Numbered from the stretch's first letter, positions 8,813 through 18,674 are shown. The stretch is DNA of 64,000 nucleotides from Sphingomonadales bacterium (GCA_027486895.1 JAIXOE010000019.1:1-64000), one strand, 5' to 3'. Notes: a model not told the origin generated them from the letters alone. Translations and numbers: made by a program.

Positions 8813-9735
8813 GCACGACCGGGGAGGAAACCATCACAGAGCCCGGATTTCTGGCGCCGCGGGTATGGATACCCTTTATGGTGACGTCGCTCATCTGGGG
8901 ATCGACCTGGCTGGTCATCCGGGACCAATTGGGCACGGTACCGCCGACCTGGTCTGTGGCCTATCGCCTGATTGTGGCCGCCATCGCTATGTTCATCCTT
9001 GCCATCGTGATGCGCCAGCCGCTGAAGATAGATCGGCCAATGGTCGGTTGGACAATCCTGCTTGGCGTGATGCAATTCGGGATGAACTACAATTTTGTCT
9101 ATGCCGCTGAACACTATATCACGTCGGGATTGGTCGCGGTGGTATTCGCGCTGTTGATTGTGCCCAATGCGTTGCTCGCCAAATATTGGCTTGGACGGTC
9201 AATCGGCGGAGCGTTCATATTAGGCTCAGCGATTGCCTGCGTCGGGGTCGGGTTGTTGATGCTTCAGGAATACCGCGCTGCCCCTATGGGCGGGGCCGAT
9301 GCACTGCTTGGGTTATTGCTGGTGATGTGTGCCGTCGCTACGGCATCGGTGTCCAACGTGCTTCAGGTGACGCCAAAGGTTGCGCGATACCCAACGATCA
9401 CGATATTGGCATGGTCAATGTTTTGGGGCAGCGTGGCCAATGCGGCTTTTGCGTTCGTTATGGATGGCCCGCCGGTCATCGACATGCGTCCCGGATATAT
9501 CGGCGGTATGCTGTATCTGAGCATCATCGGCACCGTGGTCACCTTCCCGCTATATTTCCGCCTGATCCGCGATATCGGGCCGGGCAAGGCCGCCTATACT
9601 GGCGTTGTTATACCAGTAGTGGCGATGATCCTATCGACGATATTCGAAGGCTATGTCTGGTCGACATTGGCGCTGGCGGGCGGGGCATTGGTAATGCTTG
9701 GCTTGGTCGTCGCGATGCAGGTGAGAAAGGTTTAA
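8809..9735 (+). CDS. EamA/DMT family membrane transporter
   Basis: This 308-residue protein consists of about ten hydrophobic segments arranged as two EamA repeats. The hallmark SLIWGSTWLVIRDQLG opens the first, and the second begins near residue 165. Members export amino acids or other metabolites in the inner membrane. It overlaps the threonine aldolase-like gene by four bases, and co-translation suggests an amino-acid-related substrate. The substrate cannot be read from the sequence. Confidence 0.85.
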   Translation: MSTTGEETITEPGFLAPRVWIPFMVTSLIWGSTWLVIRDQLGTVPPTWSVAYRLIVAAIAMFILAIVMRQPLKIDRPMVGWTILLGVMQFGMNYNFVYAAEHYITSGLVAVVFALLIVPNALLAKYWLGRSIGGAFILGSAIACVGVGLLMLQEYRAAPMGGADALLGLLLVMCAVATASVSNVLQVTPKVARYPTITILAWSMFWGSVANAAFAFVMDGPPVIDMRPGYIGGMLYLSIIGTVVTFPLYFRLIRDIGPGKAAYTGVVIPVVAMILSTIFEGYVWSTLALAGGALVMLGLVVAMQVRKV

Positions 9736-9924
9736 TGCCCTGACGACGGGATTTACACCCAAACCACAATGACTGCCGCGCACTTCGATGTTGTCGGTTA
9801 TCACAGCTCCTTGCTCGCGCGGAATACGCCACACAAAAATGCCATCACTCCTCGAGAAAATGGCACTAGCTCCAAGGGCGTAAAGAGGGGATGTGCCATA
9901 TTGTTCACCTCTTTAGCGCCGCAG

Positions 9925-10746
9925 CTATTGCGCCCGCGCGGCCAATAACGCCCCGAGACCCTGTCTGTAATCAGCATATTTTGGTGTCCAAGCGAGCAGG
10001 CGCTTCGCTTTGATATTAGAAATTCTGCGGTTTTCGGCGTAAAATCCGCGCGCCATCGGCGACAGCGCTGCCCCGTCCAGCGTATTGAGCGGCGGCCAAT
10101 TCTGCCCCAAAAGATCGCACGCATATTCGATCACGTCATTTTGTGACGCTGGAATATCGTCCGCAATATTATACACGCCACCTGGCCCGTCGAATGCGGC
10201 GATGATTGCGCCAACAATGTCATCGACATGCACGCGGCTAAAAATTTGTCCGGGCATATCGATGCGGTGGGCCTTGCCTTCTTCTACTCGCTCAAGTGCT
10301 GATCGACCGGGCCCGTAAATGCCAGGCAAGCGAAAGACCGCCACGTCGCTGCGCAAGGCCTGCCACGCGAGATCGGCATCGGCGCGGGCTGTTCGGCGCC
10401 CTTCCCCAATTGCCGCGCTTTCGTCGACCCATGCCCCTCCCGTATCGCCATACACACCCGTTGAGGACAAATAGCCGAGCCATGAAACGCCGCTGGCCGC
10501 AATCCTGTCCCCATATTTTAAAAGCACTGGGTCACCGCCCTCACCCATTGGCGGAACGCTCGAAAGGATGTGCGTGGCGTTTTCGATTGCGGCACAGACC
10601 GCAGCTTCATCGTCGAAAGCAACCGCGTCACCGCCGCTCATCCGCCGTGTTCCTGTGACGTGCCACCCGCTTTCACGCAACTGATCGGCGAGACGCGAGG
10701 CGGTGTACCCCATTCCAAATATGAGCATGTGACGGTGCATCGGCAT
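9925..10746 (-). CDS. NAD(P)-dependent epimerase/dehydratase-like protein (YeeZ type)
   Basis: The protein of about 273 residues has a Rossmann opening (LIFGMGYTASRLADQL), a short-chain dehydrogenase core with YLSSTGVYGDTGG, and VFRLPGIYGPGRS. These are typical of the atypical extended SDR group that includes YeeZ. The start is uncertain: ATGs stand at 10746, 10740 and 10728 without clear ribosome binding sites. An ATG at 10818 would abut the divergent pgeF start and is unlikely. Substrate is unknown. Confidence 0.75.
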   Translation of the reverse strand: MPMHRHMLIFGMGYTASRLADQLRESGWHVTGTRRMSGGDAVAFDDEAAVCAAIENATHILSSVPPMGEGGDPVLLKYGDRIAASGVSWLGYLSSTGVYGDTGGAWVDESAAIGEGRRTARADADLAWQALRSDVAVFRLPGIYGPGRSALERVEEGKAHRIDMPGQIFSRVHVDDIVGAIIAAFDGPGGVYNIADDIPASQNDVIEYACDLLGQNWPPLNTLDGAALSPMARGFYAENRRISNIKAKRLLAWTPKYADYRQGLGALLAARAQ

Positions 10747-10818
10747 GGGTTCGCAATCTAATGGCTTGCCGTCAAGCGCGGCAGTTGCAATTAAGCGCAG
10801 AGGGAGGAACCACGCCAC

Positions 10819-11583
10819 GTGACCGTCGAAGTTATCAAGTCAAAATTACTGGGTGACATTGCGCACGGGTTCCTTGGCCGCGTTGGCGGTGTTTCCACCG
10901 GCATTTATGCAGGGCTAAACTGTAGCCTTGGTTCCGACGATGTGCGCGACGATGTCATTGAAAACCGGCGGCGCGCCGTTGCTGCGGTGTTGCCCGGCGC
11001 AGCCCTTGCGCGGGTATACCAAATCCATTCGCCGGACGTTGTCACCGTCACTGGCCCCATTGACCAAGACGACCCGCCGAAGGCCGATGCGCTGGTGACG
11101 AACAGGCCGAACATCCTGCTTGCCGTTCAAACCGCCGATTGTGTGCCGGTATTGTTCGCTGATACGCGAGCCGGCGTCGTCGGCGCAGCCCATTCCGGAT
11201 GGAAGGGCGCATTCACGGGCGTCAATGAGAACACGATATTGGCGATGGAAGCACTGGGTGCCAAGCGCGAACGGATCGCCTGCGCGATTGGCCCATGCAT
11301 CGCACAAAAAAGCTATGAAGTTGATGCGGGCTTCTTTGAACGCTTTGCCGGTGCCAACCCCGAAAATGCGCGGTTTTTCCGCGACGGCAAAGCAGGCCAT
11401 TTTCAGTTCGATATCGAAGGCTATGTTGCGGCCCGTCTTGCTGCAGCGGGTATCACGACCGTCGAATGTTTGGGGCAAGATACCTACAGCCAGCCGGAAC
11501 GATTTTTCAGCTATCGGCGCAGCTGCCACCGCAATGAACTAGGATATGGCGGGCAAATGTCACTCATTGGCCTGCGCGGATGA
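10819..11583 (+). CDS. pgeF: polyphenol oxidase / purine nucleoside phosphorylase-like family protein (PgeF/YfiH)
   Basis: The 254-residue product starts with GTG behind GGAGGA. It carries the multicopper-oxidase laccase-like family marks: VQTADCVPVLF, GAAHSGWKGAFTGV and IGPCIAQKSYEV, which supply the His and Cys zinc ligands. Family members edit peptidoglycan precursors (E. coli PgeF) or act on purine nucleosides. The stop overlaps the next gene by ATGA. Confidence 0.88.
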   Translation: MTVEVIKSKLLGDIAHGFLGRVGGVSTGIYAGLNCSLGSDDVRDDVIENRRRAVAAVLPGAALARVYQIHSPDVVTVTGPIDQDDPPKADALVTNRPNILLAVQTADCVPVLFADTRAGVVGAAHSGWKGAFTGVNENTILAMEALGAKRERIACAIGPCIAQKSYEVDAGFFERFAGANPENARFFRDGKAGHFQFDIEGYVAARLAAAGITTVECLGQDTYSQPERFFSYRRSCHRNELGYGGQMSLIGLRG

Positions 11584-12983
11584 AGCCAGAAAGAATAGGT
11601 TTCTGGGGCGGGCTTATTGTCTTCGTCGTGATGTTATTCATGCCAGCACCCGCTGGAATGGAAGTATCGGCCTGGCGCGTGGCAGCGCTCACCATATTGA
11701 TGGCAACGTGGTGGATGACTCAGGCATTGCCGTTAACGGTGACCGCTTTACTGCCGTTTCTAGTGTTGCCGCTGATGGGCATCATGACGGCGCAAGATGT
11801 CGCCAAGGAATATTATTCCCCCACATTGTTCCTGATATTGGGCGGCGCATTTCTGGCGCTCGCCATTGAACGTACGGGTATGCACCGACGGGTCGCATTA
11901 TCGATTTTGTCGAGATCCGGGCACAGCGTCACGGGCCTGATGATAGCGTTCATGGGATCAACCGCACTGCTGAGCATGGTCATGTCGAACACGTCGATTG
12001 CGCTTATCATGGTACCGATCGCGGTTGCTGTGTTGGCGGCGGGCGGCACCAAGGCTGGCGAAACTGATGGCTTGCCGGGGGCGCTCATCATGGGTGTGGC
12101 TTTTGCTGCCTCGATCGGTGGGTTGGGAACGCTTGTCGGCTCGCCAACAAATGCCATCGCAGCCGGGCTAGTGGAAAAGCAGCTGGGCATTCAGATCAGC
12201 TTTCTGACGTGGATGCTATATGGTTTGCCGATTGTCATTATCGGCATTCCATTGTGCGCATTCATCCTCATGCGTGTACAAAATGTGACCGCTGGCAGTT
12301 TCGATGTTGATGCTGCGCGTGAGTCCATAGGCGAGGCCCGCCCGATGTCAGTGCCCGAAATGCGGCTGGTCCCGATTTTCCTCTTGGTCATTTTGGCATG
12401 GATTACCCAACCCTTATTGGAACCATTTTTGCCGAAAGGCGCGATCACAGATGGAAGCATTGCGATTGCGGGATCGTTGCTGCTGTTCCTTGTCCCCGAT
12501 GGGTCTGGTCGCCCGTTGCTGACGTGGCAAGAGGCTGATCGCGCGCCGTGGGGCGTAATCATGATGTTCGGGGGCGGGCTGGCTCTGGCCGCTGGCATTA
12601 CGCAATCTGGGCTTGCTGCGTGGCTTGGTGATGCGCTCCGGCCCTTATCCGTGGTTCACCCCATCATTATTGCGATCGCGCTGACCGCATTGGTCATTTT
12701 GATTACCGAATTCGCAAGCAATGTGGCGACCGCCAGCGGGGTTTTGCCCGTGGTTGCAGGACTTGTTGCGGCAACAGGGGCTGATCCGTGGCTTATGGCT
12801 ATGGCAGCCTCGATGGCCGCAAGCTGGGGCTTTATGATGCCATCAGGGACCGGGCCAAATGCCATTGCGTGGGCCAGCGGTCATATCGCATTGCCAAAAA
12901 TGGTAAAGGCCGGCTTCTTGCTCGACCTTGCCGGAATTCCGTTGATTGTCGGCGTGATTTGGTTGGTTGGCGCGCTAAAATAA
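11580..12983 (+). CDS. SLC13/DASS family anion symporter
   Basis: The 467-residue integral membrane protein has about twelve hydrophobic segments. It shows the divalent anion:sodium symporter motifs near residues 140-200 (MSNTSIALIMVP, GTLVGSPTNAIAAG) and in the second half (TEFASNVATASGVLP, PSGTGPNAIAWASG), which are the two inverted SNT-like substrate and sodium-binding loops. Likely substrates are dicarboxylates or sulfate. It is translationally coupled to pgeF. Confidence 0.88.
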   Translation: MKPERIGFWGGLIVFVVMLFMPAPAGMEVSAWRVAALTILMATWWMTQALPLTVTALLPFLVLPLMGIMTAQDVAKEYYSPTLFLILGGAFLALAIERTGMHRRVALSILSRSGHSVTGLMIAFMGSTALLSMVMSNTSIALIMVPIAVAVLAAGGTKAGETDGLPGALIMGVAFAASIGGLGTLVGSPTNAIAAGLVEKQLGIQISFLTWMLYGLPIVIIGIPLCAFILMRVQNVTAGSFDVDAARESIGEARPMSVPEMRLVPIFLLVILAWITQPLLEPFLPKGAITDGSIAIAGSLLLFLVPDGSGRPLLTWQEADRAPWGVIMMFGGGLALAAGITQSGLAAWLGDALRPLSVVHPIIIAIALTALVILITEFASNVATASGVLPVVAGLVAATGADPWLMAMAASMAASWGFMMPSGTGPNAIAWASGHIALPKMVKAGFLLDLAGIPLIVGVIWLVGALK

Positions 12984-12994
12984 TCTGAAATTTA

Positions 12995-13008
12995 GTTTCA
13001 ATTGAAAC
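12995..13008. promoter_or_regulatory. 14-bp perfect palindrome upstream of the cystathionine gamma-synthase family gene
   Basis: GTTTCAATTGAAAC is its own reverse complement and lies 35 bases before the ATG at 13044, in an AT-rich stretch following the symporter gene. Its placement suits an operator for the PLP enzyme gene. The cognate regulator is not identified. Confidence 0.45.
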
Positions 13009-13043
13009 GAATATTGTTATGCTGCGGTCAGTAGGAGATTCCC

Positions 13044-14369
13044 ATGACCGACCACAGCACACCCCCGATTGCTACCCCCGTCGCACGCCGCAAACCCAAG
13101 GCGGATATCGAAACTATTGGCGGACGGAAGTTAAAACCGTCGACCCTGATGATGGGGCACGGCTATGATCCCACACTGTCCGAAGGCGCGTTAAAGCCAC
13201 CCATTTTTCTGACATCCACCTTCGCATTTGAAAGTGCAGCGGCCGGCAAAAAGTTTTTCGAGCATATCACGGGCAAACGCGAAGGGCCGGCCGATGGGCT
13301 TGTATACTCACGTTTTAACGGGCCTAATCAGGAGATATTGGAAGACCGGCTGGCGGTATGGGATGAAGCGGACGATAGCCTTGTGTTTTCAAGCGGCATG
13401 TCAGCCATCGCAACGATGCTGTTGGCCTTGGTCGGCCAAAACGACGTGATCGTGCATTCTGGCCCATTATATGCAGCAACCGAGACGTTAATCGCACGCA
13501 TATTATCACGCTTCGGAGTTGGCTTTGTGGACTTTCCGGCGGGTGCAACGCGCGAGGAGATCGATGATATCCTTGATCGTGCGAAGACTTTGGCGGCAGA
13601 GAAGGGTGGCAAAGTTGCCTTGGTCTATCTCGAAAGCCCCGCTAACCCAACGAATGCGCTCGTGGATGTCGAAGCCGTTCGCGCGGCACGTGACTCAGCC
13701 TTTCCCGGCGATCAAAAACCAGCGATTGCGATCGACAATACATTTTTGGGTCCATTGTGGCAGCAGCCCATCAAACAAGGCGCAGAGCTTGTCGTCTATA
13801 GCCTGACCAAATATGCAGGTGGCCATTCAGACCTTGTTGCAGGCGGCGTGTCAGGCAATCAGGACCTTATCAATATCATGCGCCCGATGCGGAATGTCAT
13901 CGGCACCATTTGCGACCCTAACACCGCGTGGATGCTGCTGCGCAGCCTTGAAACGCTTGAGCTGCGTATGACGCGCGCGGGTGAAAATGCGGCGAAGGTC
14001 TGCGCCTATCTAAAGGCGCATCCAAAAGTTGAAGGCCTTGGCTATTTGGGGATGATTGACGATCCCCGGCAGCAGGACATTTTCAATCGTCACTGCAGCG
14101 GTGCGGGTTCAACATTCTCGCTCTTTATCAGGGGCGGCGAAGCCGAAAGCTTCAAATTCCTCGACGCGCTGAAGATCGCAAAGCTGGCGGTCAGTCTCGG
14201 CGGAACGGAAACACTCGCAAGCCATCCCGCAGCGATGACACATCTATCTGTGCCGCAAGAACGCAAGGACGCTTTGGGCATCACCGATAATCTGGTGCGT
14301 ATTTCCATCGGCATCGAAGACGCGGATGACTTGATTGCCGACTTCGAGCAAGCATTGGCTCAGGTTTGA
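13044..14369 (+). CDS. cystathionine gamma-synthase / methionine gamma-lyase family enzyme
   Basis: The 441-residue PLP enzyme has the Cys/Met metabolism family marks: SRFNGPNQEILEDRLA, FSSGMSAIATMLLAL, YLESPANPTNALVD, IDNTFLGPLWQQP, and the PLP lysine in VYSLTKYAGGHSD. A long N-terminal tail of about 45 residues precedes the core. AGGAGA lies eight bases before the ATG. It acts on sulfur amino acid side chains by gamma-replacement or elimination; which reaction is undecided. Its 3' end overlaps the convergent HAD gene by ten bases. Confidence 0.87.
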   Translation: MTDHSTPPIATPVARRKPKADIETIGGRKLKPSTLMMGHGYDPTLSEGALKPPIFLTSTFAFESAAAGKKFFEHITGKREGPADGLVYSRFNGPNQEILEDRLAVWDEADDSLVFSSGMSAIATMLLALVGQNDVIVHSGPLYAATETLIARILSRFGVGFVDFPAGATREEIDDILDRAKTLAAEKGGKVALVYLESPANPTNALVDVEAVRAARDSAFPGDQKPAIAIDNTFLGPLWQQPIKQGAELVVYSLTKYAGGHSDLVAGGVSGNQDLINIMRPMRNVIGTICDPNTAWMLLRSLETLELRMTRAGENAAKVCAYLKAHPKVEGLGYLGMIDDPRQQDIFNRHCSGAGSTFSLFIRGGEAESFKFLDALKIAKLAVSLGGTETLASHPAAMTHLSVPQERKDALGITDNLVRISIGIEDADDLIADFEQALAQV

Positions 14370-15058
14370 GGCTTGCGCCAATCCAGTATGGGCCAACCCT
14401 TGGTCGCCGCAAGGCGCGCAAGGGGCCCATGCGGATTGGTGGCGAATGGTTCATCGGCATAGCTCAGCAGCGGGGCATCGGACACATGGTCTGAATAAGC
14501 ACGGATGTGGCAGTTTTCGCGGGACAGGCCGTGGGTTTCCATCCAGCCTTTAACCAACTCAAGCTTCGCCTCATCATAGCAGTTGTGCCCATCGATCCGC
14601 GCCAAAACATGGCCAGTGCTGTCGGTGGAAAGGTCCGTCGCGATGACATCATCAAAGCCAAGCCGTTTCGCAATTGCCTCAACATAAAGCCGGTATGACG
14701 CTGTTGCCATGACGTGGCGATAACCCGCGGCCTTCTCCTCTGCCACGCGCGCAAGCAACTGCGGATAGACATTTTTGCCAACGACAATGTCCGCATGGCT
14801 TTCCAGATATTTGGCAAATCGGGCCTTTGGGACGCGGTGACCAATAAGCAGTGTTTGGGAAAACTGCTTTAGCCGCGCTCGGTCCCAAATTTTCAGCGCA
14901 TATAAGGCTAGCCCGAGCGGTAGCAGCGGTGAGAGGAACAATCGCCACGGCGACTTGTTAAACGCCATATGCAGGAGGAACCCAGTATAGGTGGCACGTC
15001 GCGTGACGGTCTTGTCCATATCATATATGGCAAGCAGCGTTGGTTTGGCGTTGGTCAT
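14360..15058 (-). CDS. HAD-IB family phosphatase
   Basis: The 232-residue protein begins with the HAD nucleophile motif in the form YDMDKTVTRR. A helical cap follows, then TASYRLYVEAIAKRLGFD (motif II) and KLELVKG plus YSDHVSDAPLL (motifs III and IV). This is the subclass IB layout of SerB-like and phosphoserine/phosphoethanolamine phosphatases. The hydrophobic stretch near residues 40-60 may touch the membrane. The substrate is unknown. It converges with the preceding gene. Confidence 0.8.
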   Translation of the reverse strand: MTNAKPTLLAIYDMDKTVTRRATYTGFLLHMAFNKSPWRLFLSPLLPLGLALYALKIWDRARLKQFSQTLLIGHRVPKARFAKYLESHADIVVGKNVYPQLLARVAEEKAAGYRHVMATASYRLYVEAIAKRLGFDDVIATDLSTDSTGHVLARIDGHNCYDEAKLELVKGWMETHGLSRENCHIRAYSDHVSDAPLLSYADEPFATNPHGPLARLAATKGWPILDWRKPQT

Positions 15059-15130
15059 TGATCCGTTACAGGCATAATATAATGGAAGAAGTCTACAGGC
15101 TTGTGATAGTTCCCGTTATACGTCAGTTAT

Positions 15131-16249
15131 ATGGCTATGGCTAACCCTGCAGAGTTCTTGCAAGAAGACCTTACCGAAGGCGGGCAAATTCTCCGCTTAT
15201 CTGGCAGCTTTGCCATAGCTTCGATTGGCGATGTTGACGGCCGTTTGCGCCAACTCACCGCCGACGTGCAAAAAATCGATCTGAGCGCGGTTGAGCATAT
15301 GGATACCGTGGGTGCATGGCTTGTTCACCGCACCGCAAAAGAATCCGGTGCAGAAATCATTGGTGCTGACAAAGACGCCAGTCGCCTGCTTCAGGCCGTC
15401 AGTGGCGCGGATCAAGCGGACATTCCACCACAAATGCATCCATCGTCGCTTAACCGGTTCTTGGCCGAAGTGGGCCATGGAGTCGTTGTAGGCTTCACAA
15501 CATTTTTGCAATTTCTGGGCTTTGTCGGACAGGTTGTGAAAGCATCATTCATACTCGCGCTGAACCCTCGCCGCTTCCGGTGGAATGCTGTGGTCCAACA
15601 TTTTGATATGGTCGGGGTCCGTGCACTCGGCATTATCGGCCTTATGAGCTTTCTCATCGGCATCGTCATTGCACAACAAGGCGCTGTCCAGTTGCGGCAA
15701 TTTGGCGCAGAAGTTTTCACGATCAACCTGATTGGGCGGTTAACGTTTCGCGAACTTGGAATCTTGATGACCGCCATCATGGTAGCGGGAAGGTCAGGCT
15801 CTGCATTCGCTGCGCAAATCGGCACCATGAAGATAACGGAAGAAATCGACGCGATGCGCACCATTGGCGTGGTTCCAGCCGAGGCGTTGGTCGTTCCAAG
15901 GGTCATAGCTGCCGTCGTGATGATGCCCTTATTGGGCATTTACGCATCGTTGATGTCCGTCATTGGTGGCGGAATTTTGTGCTGGGTTGTTCTGGAAATT
16001 CCGCCTGCAACCTTTGTGCAGCGGCTGCGGGAAGTCACGCCAATGACTGACGTTTGGATTGGTATTATTAAAGCCCCGGTATTCGGGGCAATCATCGCTA
16101 TGGCCGGTTGTTTCCAAGGGATGCAGGTTCAGGGCAATGCCGAACAGGTTGGGTTGAAAACGACAGCGGCCGTCGTGCAGGCGATATTCCTCGTCATCGT
16201 CCTCGATGCGTTTTTTGCCATATTCTTCAGCGAAATCGGTTGGGACTGA
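15131..16249 (+). CDS. mlaE: MlaE-type ABC transporter permease with N-terminal STAS domain
   Basis: The 372-residue protein combines an N-terminal STAS/MlaB-like domain (about residues 10-95, IDLSAVEHMDTVGAWLV) with the MlaE permease. The permease has about five membrane helices, with MTAIMVAGRSGSAFAAQIGTMKITEEIDAM as the family core. In the Mla system this subunit moves phospholipids across the inner membrane for outer-membrane lipid asymmetry. It leads a tight operon with MlaF, MlaD and an auxiliary lipoprotein. The fused STAS domain replaces a separate MlaB. Confidence 0.92.
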   Translation: MAMANPAEFLQEDLTEGGQILRLSGSFAIASIGDVDGRLRQLTADVQKIDLSAVEHMDTVGAWLVHRTAKESGAEIIGADKDASRLLQAVSGADQADIPPQMHPSSLNRFLAEVGHGVVVGFTTFLQFLGFVGQVVKASFILALNPRRFRWNAVVQHFDMVGVRALGIIGLMSFLIGIVIAQQGAVQLRQFGAEVFTINLIGRLTFRELGILMTAIMVAGRSGSAFAAQIGTMKITEEIDAMRTIGVVPAEALVVPRVIAAVVMMPLLGIYASLMSVIGGGILCWVVLEIPPATFVQRLREVTPMTDVWIGIIKAPVFGAIIAMAGCFQGMQVQGNAEQVGLKTTAAVVQAIFLVIVLDAFFAIFFSEIGWD

Positions 16250-16252
16250 GCC

Positions 16253-17074
16253 ATGGACCAGCCGAACATCATTTCCGTAAAAGGCCTTTGCAATAGCTTT
16301 GGCGAGCAAATCATCCATCAGGACCTCGACCTTGAGGTACGCCGTGGCGAAATCCTTGGCGTCGTGGGTGGATCAGGTACGGGCAAGTCCGTCCTCATGC
16401 GTTCAATCATTGGTCTGCAGGAACCTGACGCTGGCGAAATTCGGGTATTTGACGAAGGCATGATAGGCAAGGAAGAAGATGAAGCCACTGATGTGCGACG
16501 TCGTTGGGGTGTATTGTTTCAAGGCGGTGCGCTGTTTTCAACTTTGACCGTCGCTGAGAATGTGCAGGTCCCGCTGCGCGAATTCTATCCTGATTTCAGC
16601 AAAGCTCTGCTCGACGAAATCGCGCATTATAAAATTTACCTCAGCGGGCTTCCTGCCGATGCAGCCCATAAATTTCCATCGGAGTTGTCCGGCGGTATGC
16701 GCAAACGTGCGGGTCTGGCGCGGGCTTTGGCGATGGATCCCGAGCTCCTGTTTTTGGATGAACCAACAGCTGGCCTCGATCCGATTGGCGCCGCCAACTT
16801 CGACAATCTTACTCGGGACTTGAAAGAAACCCTCGGTCTCACCGTCTTTCTGATTACGCATGATCTCGATACGCTTTACGCAATTTGCGACCGCGTCGCT
16901 GTGCTCGCGGATCGGAAGGTTATAGCGGTCGGCGCTATTGAAGAATTGCTGGCCATCGATCACCCGTGGATCAACGAATATTTCAGTGGCCCACGTGGAC
17001 GGGCAGCACGTCGCGGTCACGGCGAAGGCAACACCGATGGAAAGCAAGAATTACACCAGCCAGGAAGGTCATAG
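16253..17074 (+). CDS. mlaF: MlaF-type ABC transporter ATP-binding protein
   Basis: The 273-residue ATPase shows Walker A (GGSGTGKS), Q-loop (LFQGGALF), the ABC signature (LSGGMRKRAGLARAL), Walker B (LLFLDEPTAGLDP) and the H-loop (LITHDLD). It starts three bases after the permease and powers the Mla lipid transporter. The last 25 residues are basic and polar with no known role. Confidence 0.93.
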   Translation: MDQPNIISVKGLCNSFGEQIIHQDLDLEVRRGEILGVVGGSGTGKSVLMRSIIGLQEPDAGEIRVFDEGMIGKEEDEATDVRRRWGVLFQGGALFSTLTVAENVQVPLREFYPDFSKALLDEIAHYKIYLSGLPADAAHKFPSELSGGMRKRAGLARALAMDPELLFLDEPTAGLDPIGAANFDNLTRDLKETLGLTVFLITHDLDTLYAICDRVAVLADRKVIAVGAIEELLAIDHPWINEYFSGPRGRAARRGHGEGNTDGKQELHQPGRS

Positions 17075-17083
17075 GACAGTAAT

Positions 17084-18058
17084 ATGGAGACCAAATCCAA
17101 TTATGTGATGGTGGGTGCTATCACGCTTCTTCTTGTGGCTCTGCTCGCTGCCTTCACCGTCTGGCTTTCGCGCGCTGGCGAAGGCGACAAGAAAGAATAT
17201 GACATCTTCTTTCAGCAATCGGTGAACGGTCTTGCTAAAGGATCAGGCGTTTCTTTTTCTGGTGTGCCTGTCGGTGAAATTAAAAGCATCGAATTGTGGG
17301 AACCAGACCCCGACTTTGTCCGGGTGCGCATCACCATCAAGGACAGCGTACCAGTGCTTCAAGGCACCACCGCCACCATCAATGGTGTGGGCTTCACGGG
17401 CGTTTCGGAAATTCAACTGGATGGCGCGGTTAAGGGGGCACCGGCTCTGATATGTCCCGAAGCCAATCCGAAATCTGCCTGCCCCACCGGTGTTCCCGTT
17501 ATCCCGACAAAGCCAGGCGCTTTGGGGGAATTGTTGAACAATGCGCCGTTATTGTTGGAGCGGCTTTCAACTTTGACTGAGCGTTTGACAAACATCCTGT
17601 CCGACAAAAACCAGCAGTCCATCGAACAGATATTGGACAATGTCGAGAATTTGTCTGGCACGCTGGCTACGCAGGGGCCCGACTTGCGCGCTGCCATTCA
17701 GGAGTCGCGTATCGCGTTGCAAAAGGCAGGCCTTGCCGCAGACGAGATTACGAAAATGGCTGGCGCTACCAACAAGCTGCTTGATAGCGATGGCCGTCCC
17801 ATGTTGGATGAACTGCGAAAAACGCTTCGTTCGGCCAATGGCAGTCTCGCGGCGCTTGAAACCACTTTGAACAATGCGAACCCGGCGCTTGAAACGCTGA
17901 ATACGCAGACATTGCCCGAGGTTACGCAATTGGCGCGTGACCTTCGCGAACTGTCTGTATCTTTGAAGTCCGTCACCGAAAAGGTTGATCAAGGTGGTAT
18001 AAGCAGCGTCGTCAGCGCGCCGACCTTACCCGATTATCAACCTGGCAGCAGGAAGTAA
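17084..18058 (+). CDS. mlaD: MlaD-family MCE substrate-binding protein
   Basis: The 324-residue protein has one N-terminal membrane anchor (residues 8-29), an MCE domain (about residues 38-118, GLAKGSGVSFSGVPVGEIKSIEL), and a long helical C-terminal region predicted to form coiled coil. It would form the periplasmic ring that passes lipids to or from the MlaE/F complex. It lies ten bases after mlaF. Confidence 0.92.
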   Translation: METKSNYVMVGAITLLLVALLAAFTVWLSRAGEGDKKEYDIFFQQSVNGLAKGSGVSFSGVPVGEIKSIELWEPDPDFVRVRITIKDSVPVLQGTTATINGVGFTGVSEIQLDGAVKGAPALICPEANPKSACPTGVPVIPTKPGALGELLNNAPLLLERLSTLTERLTNILSDKNQQSIEQILDNVENLSGTLATQGPDLRAAIQESRIALQKAGLAADEITKMAGATNKLLDSDGRPMLDELRKTLRSANGSLAALETTLNNANPALETLNTQTLPEVTQLARDLRELSVSLKSVTEKVDQGGISSVVSAPTLPDYQPGSRK

Positions 18059-18060
18059 AA

Positions 18061-18657
18061 ATGATGTTCATCAAATTATCCAACGCGCGAATATTGGCTC
18101 TACCGGTCATTCTGAGCCTAGGTGCTTGTGTGAGCTTCGGAGGGAAGGCGCCGCCATCAATGCTCGTGCTGACGGCGGACAATAGTGTTTCAGCAGGCGC
18201 CGCACGCACGGCATCTGCGACCGAAGTTTTGGTGATACAGACGCCTGAAGTGCCGCGCAAACTCGACACCAATCGCGTGCCGGTACAGATTGATACAAGC
18301 AGCATTGCGTATCTGAAAGATGCGTTCTGGGCCGACAAGCCTGCACGGTTGATGCAGCAACTGCTCTCCGAAACCGTATCGGCAAAAAGCGGCAATCTGG
18401 TGCTCAGTGAAGTTGATGCTGGCGGCAAAGCAGCACGTTTTATTTCTGGCAGTTTACTGGAATTCGGCGTCGACGCCGCAGCCAATGAAGTGGTTGTGGT
18501 GTTTGACGCCGTGAAAATCACGCGCAGCAACCCCACCGAGAAACGCAGATTTGAAGCCCGCCGACCCGTTACTGCTGTTGAAGCCAAGCCAGTCGGGGCG
18601 GCGTTGAATGATGCTGCGAACGACGTTGCTACGCAGATTGCCGATTGGGCGAACTAA
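18061..18657 (+). CDS. ABC-type transport auxiliary lipoprotein (PqiC/DUF330 type)
   Basis: The 198-residue product has a lipoprotein signal with lipobox LGAC near residue 22, followed by the auxiliary-component fold (RIPVQIDTSSIAYLKDAFWADKPARLMQQLLSE style segments). Such lipoproteins accompany MCE transporters and are anchored in the outer membrane. It is the last gene of the mla operon, two bases after mlaD. Confidence 0.85.
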   Translation: MMFIKLSNARILALPVILSLGACVSFGGKAPPSMLVLTADNSVSAGAARTASATEVLVIQTPEVPRKLDTNRVPVQIDTSSIAYLKDAFWADKPARLMQQLLSETVSAKSGNLVLSEVDAGGKAARFISGSLLEFGVDAAANEVVVVFDAVKITRSNPTEKRRFEARRPVTAVEAKPVGAALNDAANDVATQIADWAN

Positions 18658-18674
18658 CCGCGCTAAGGTTTGAA

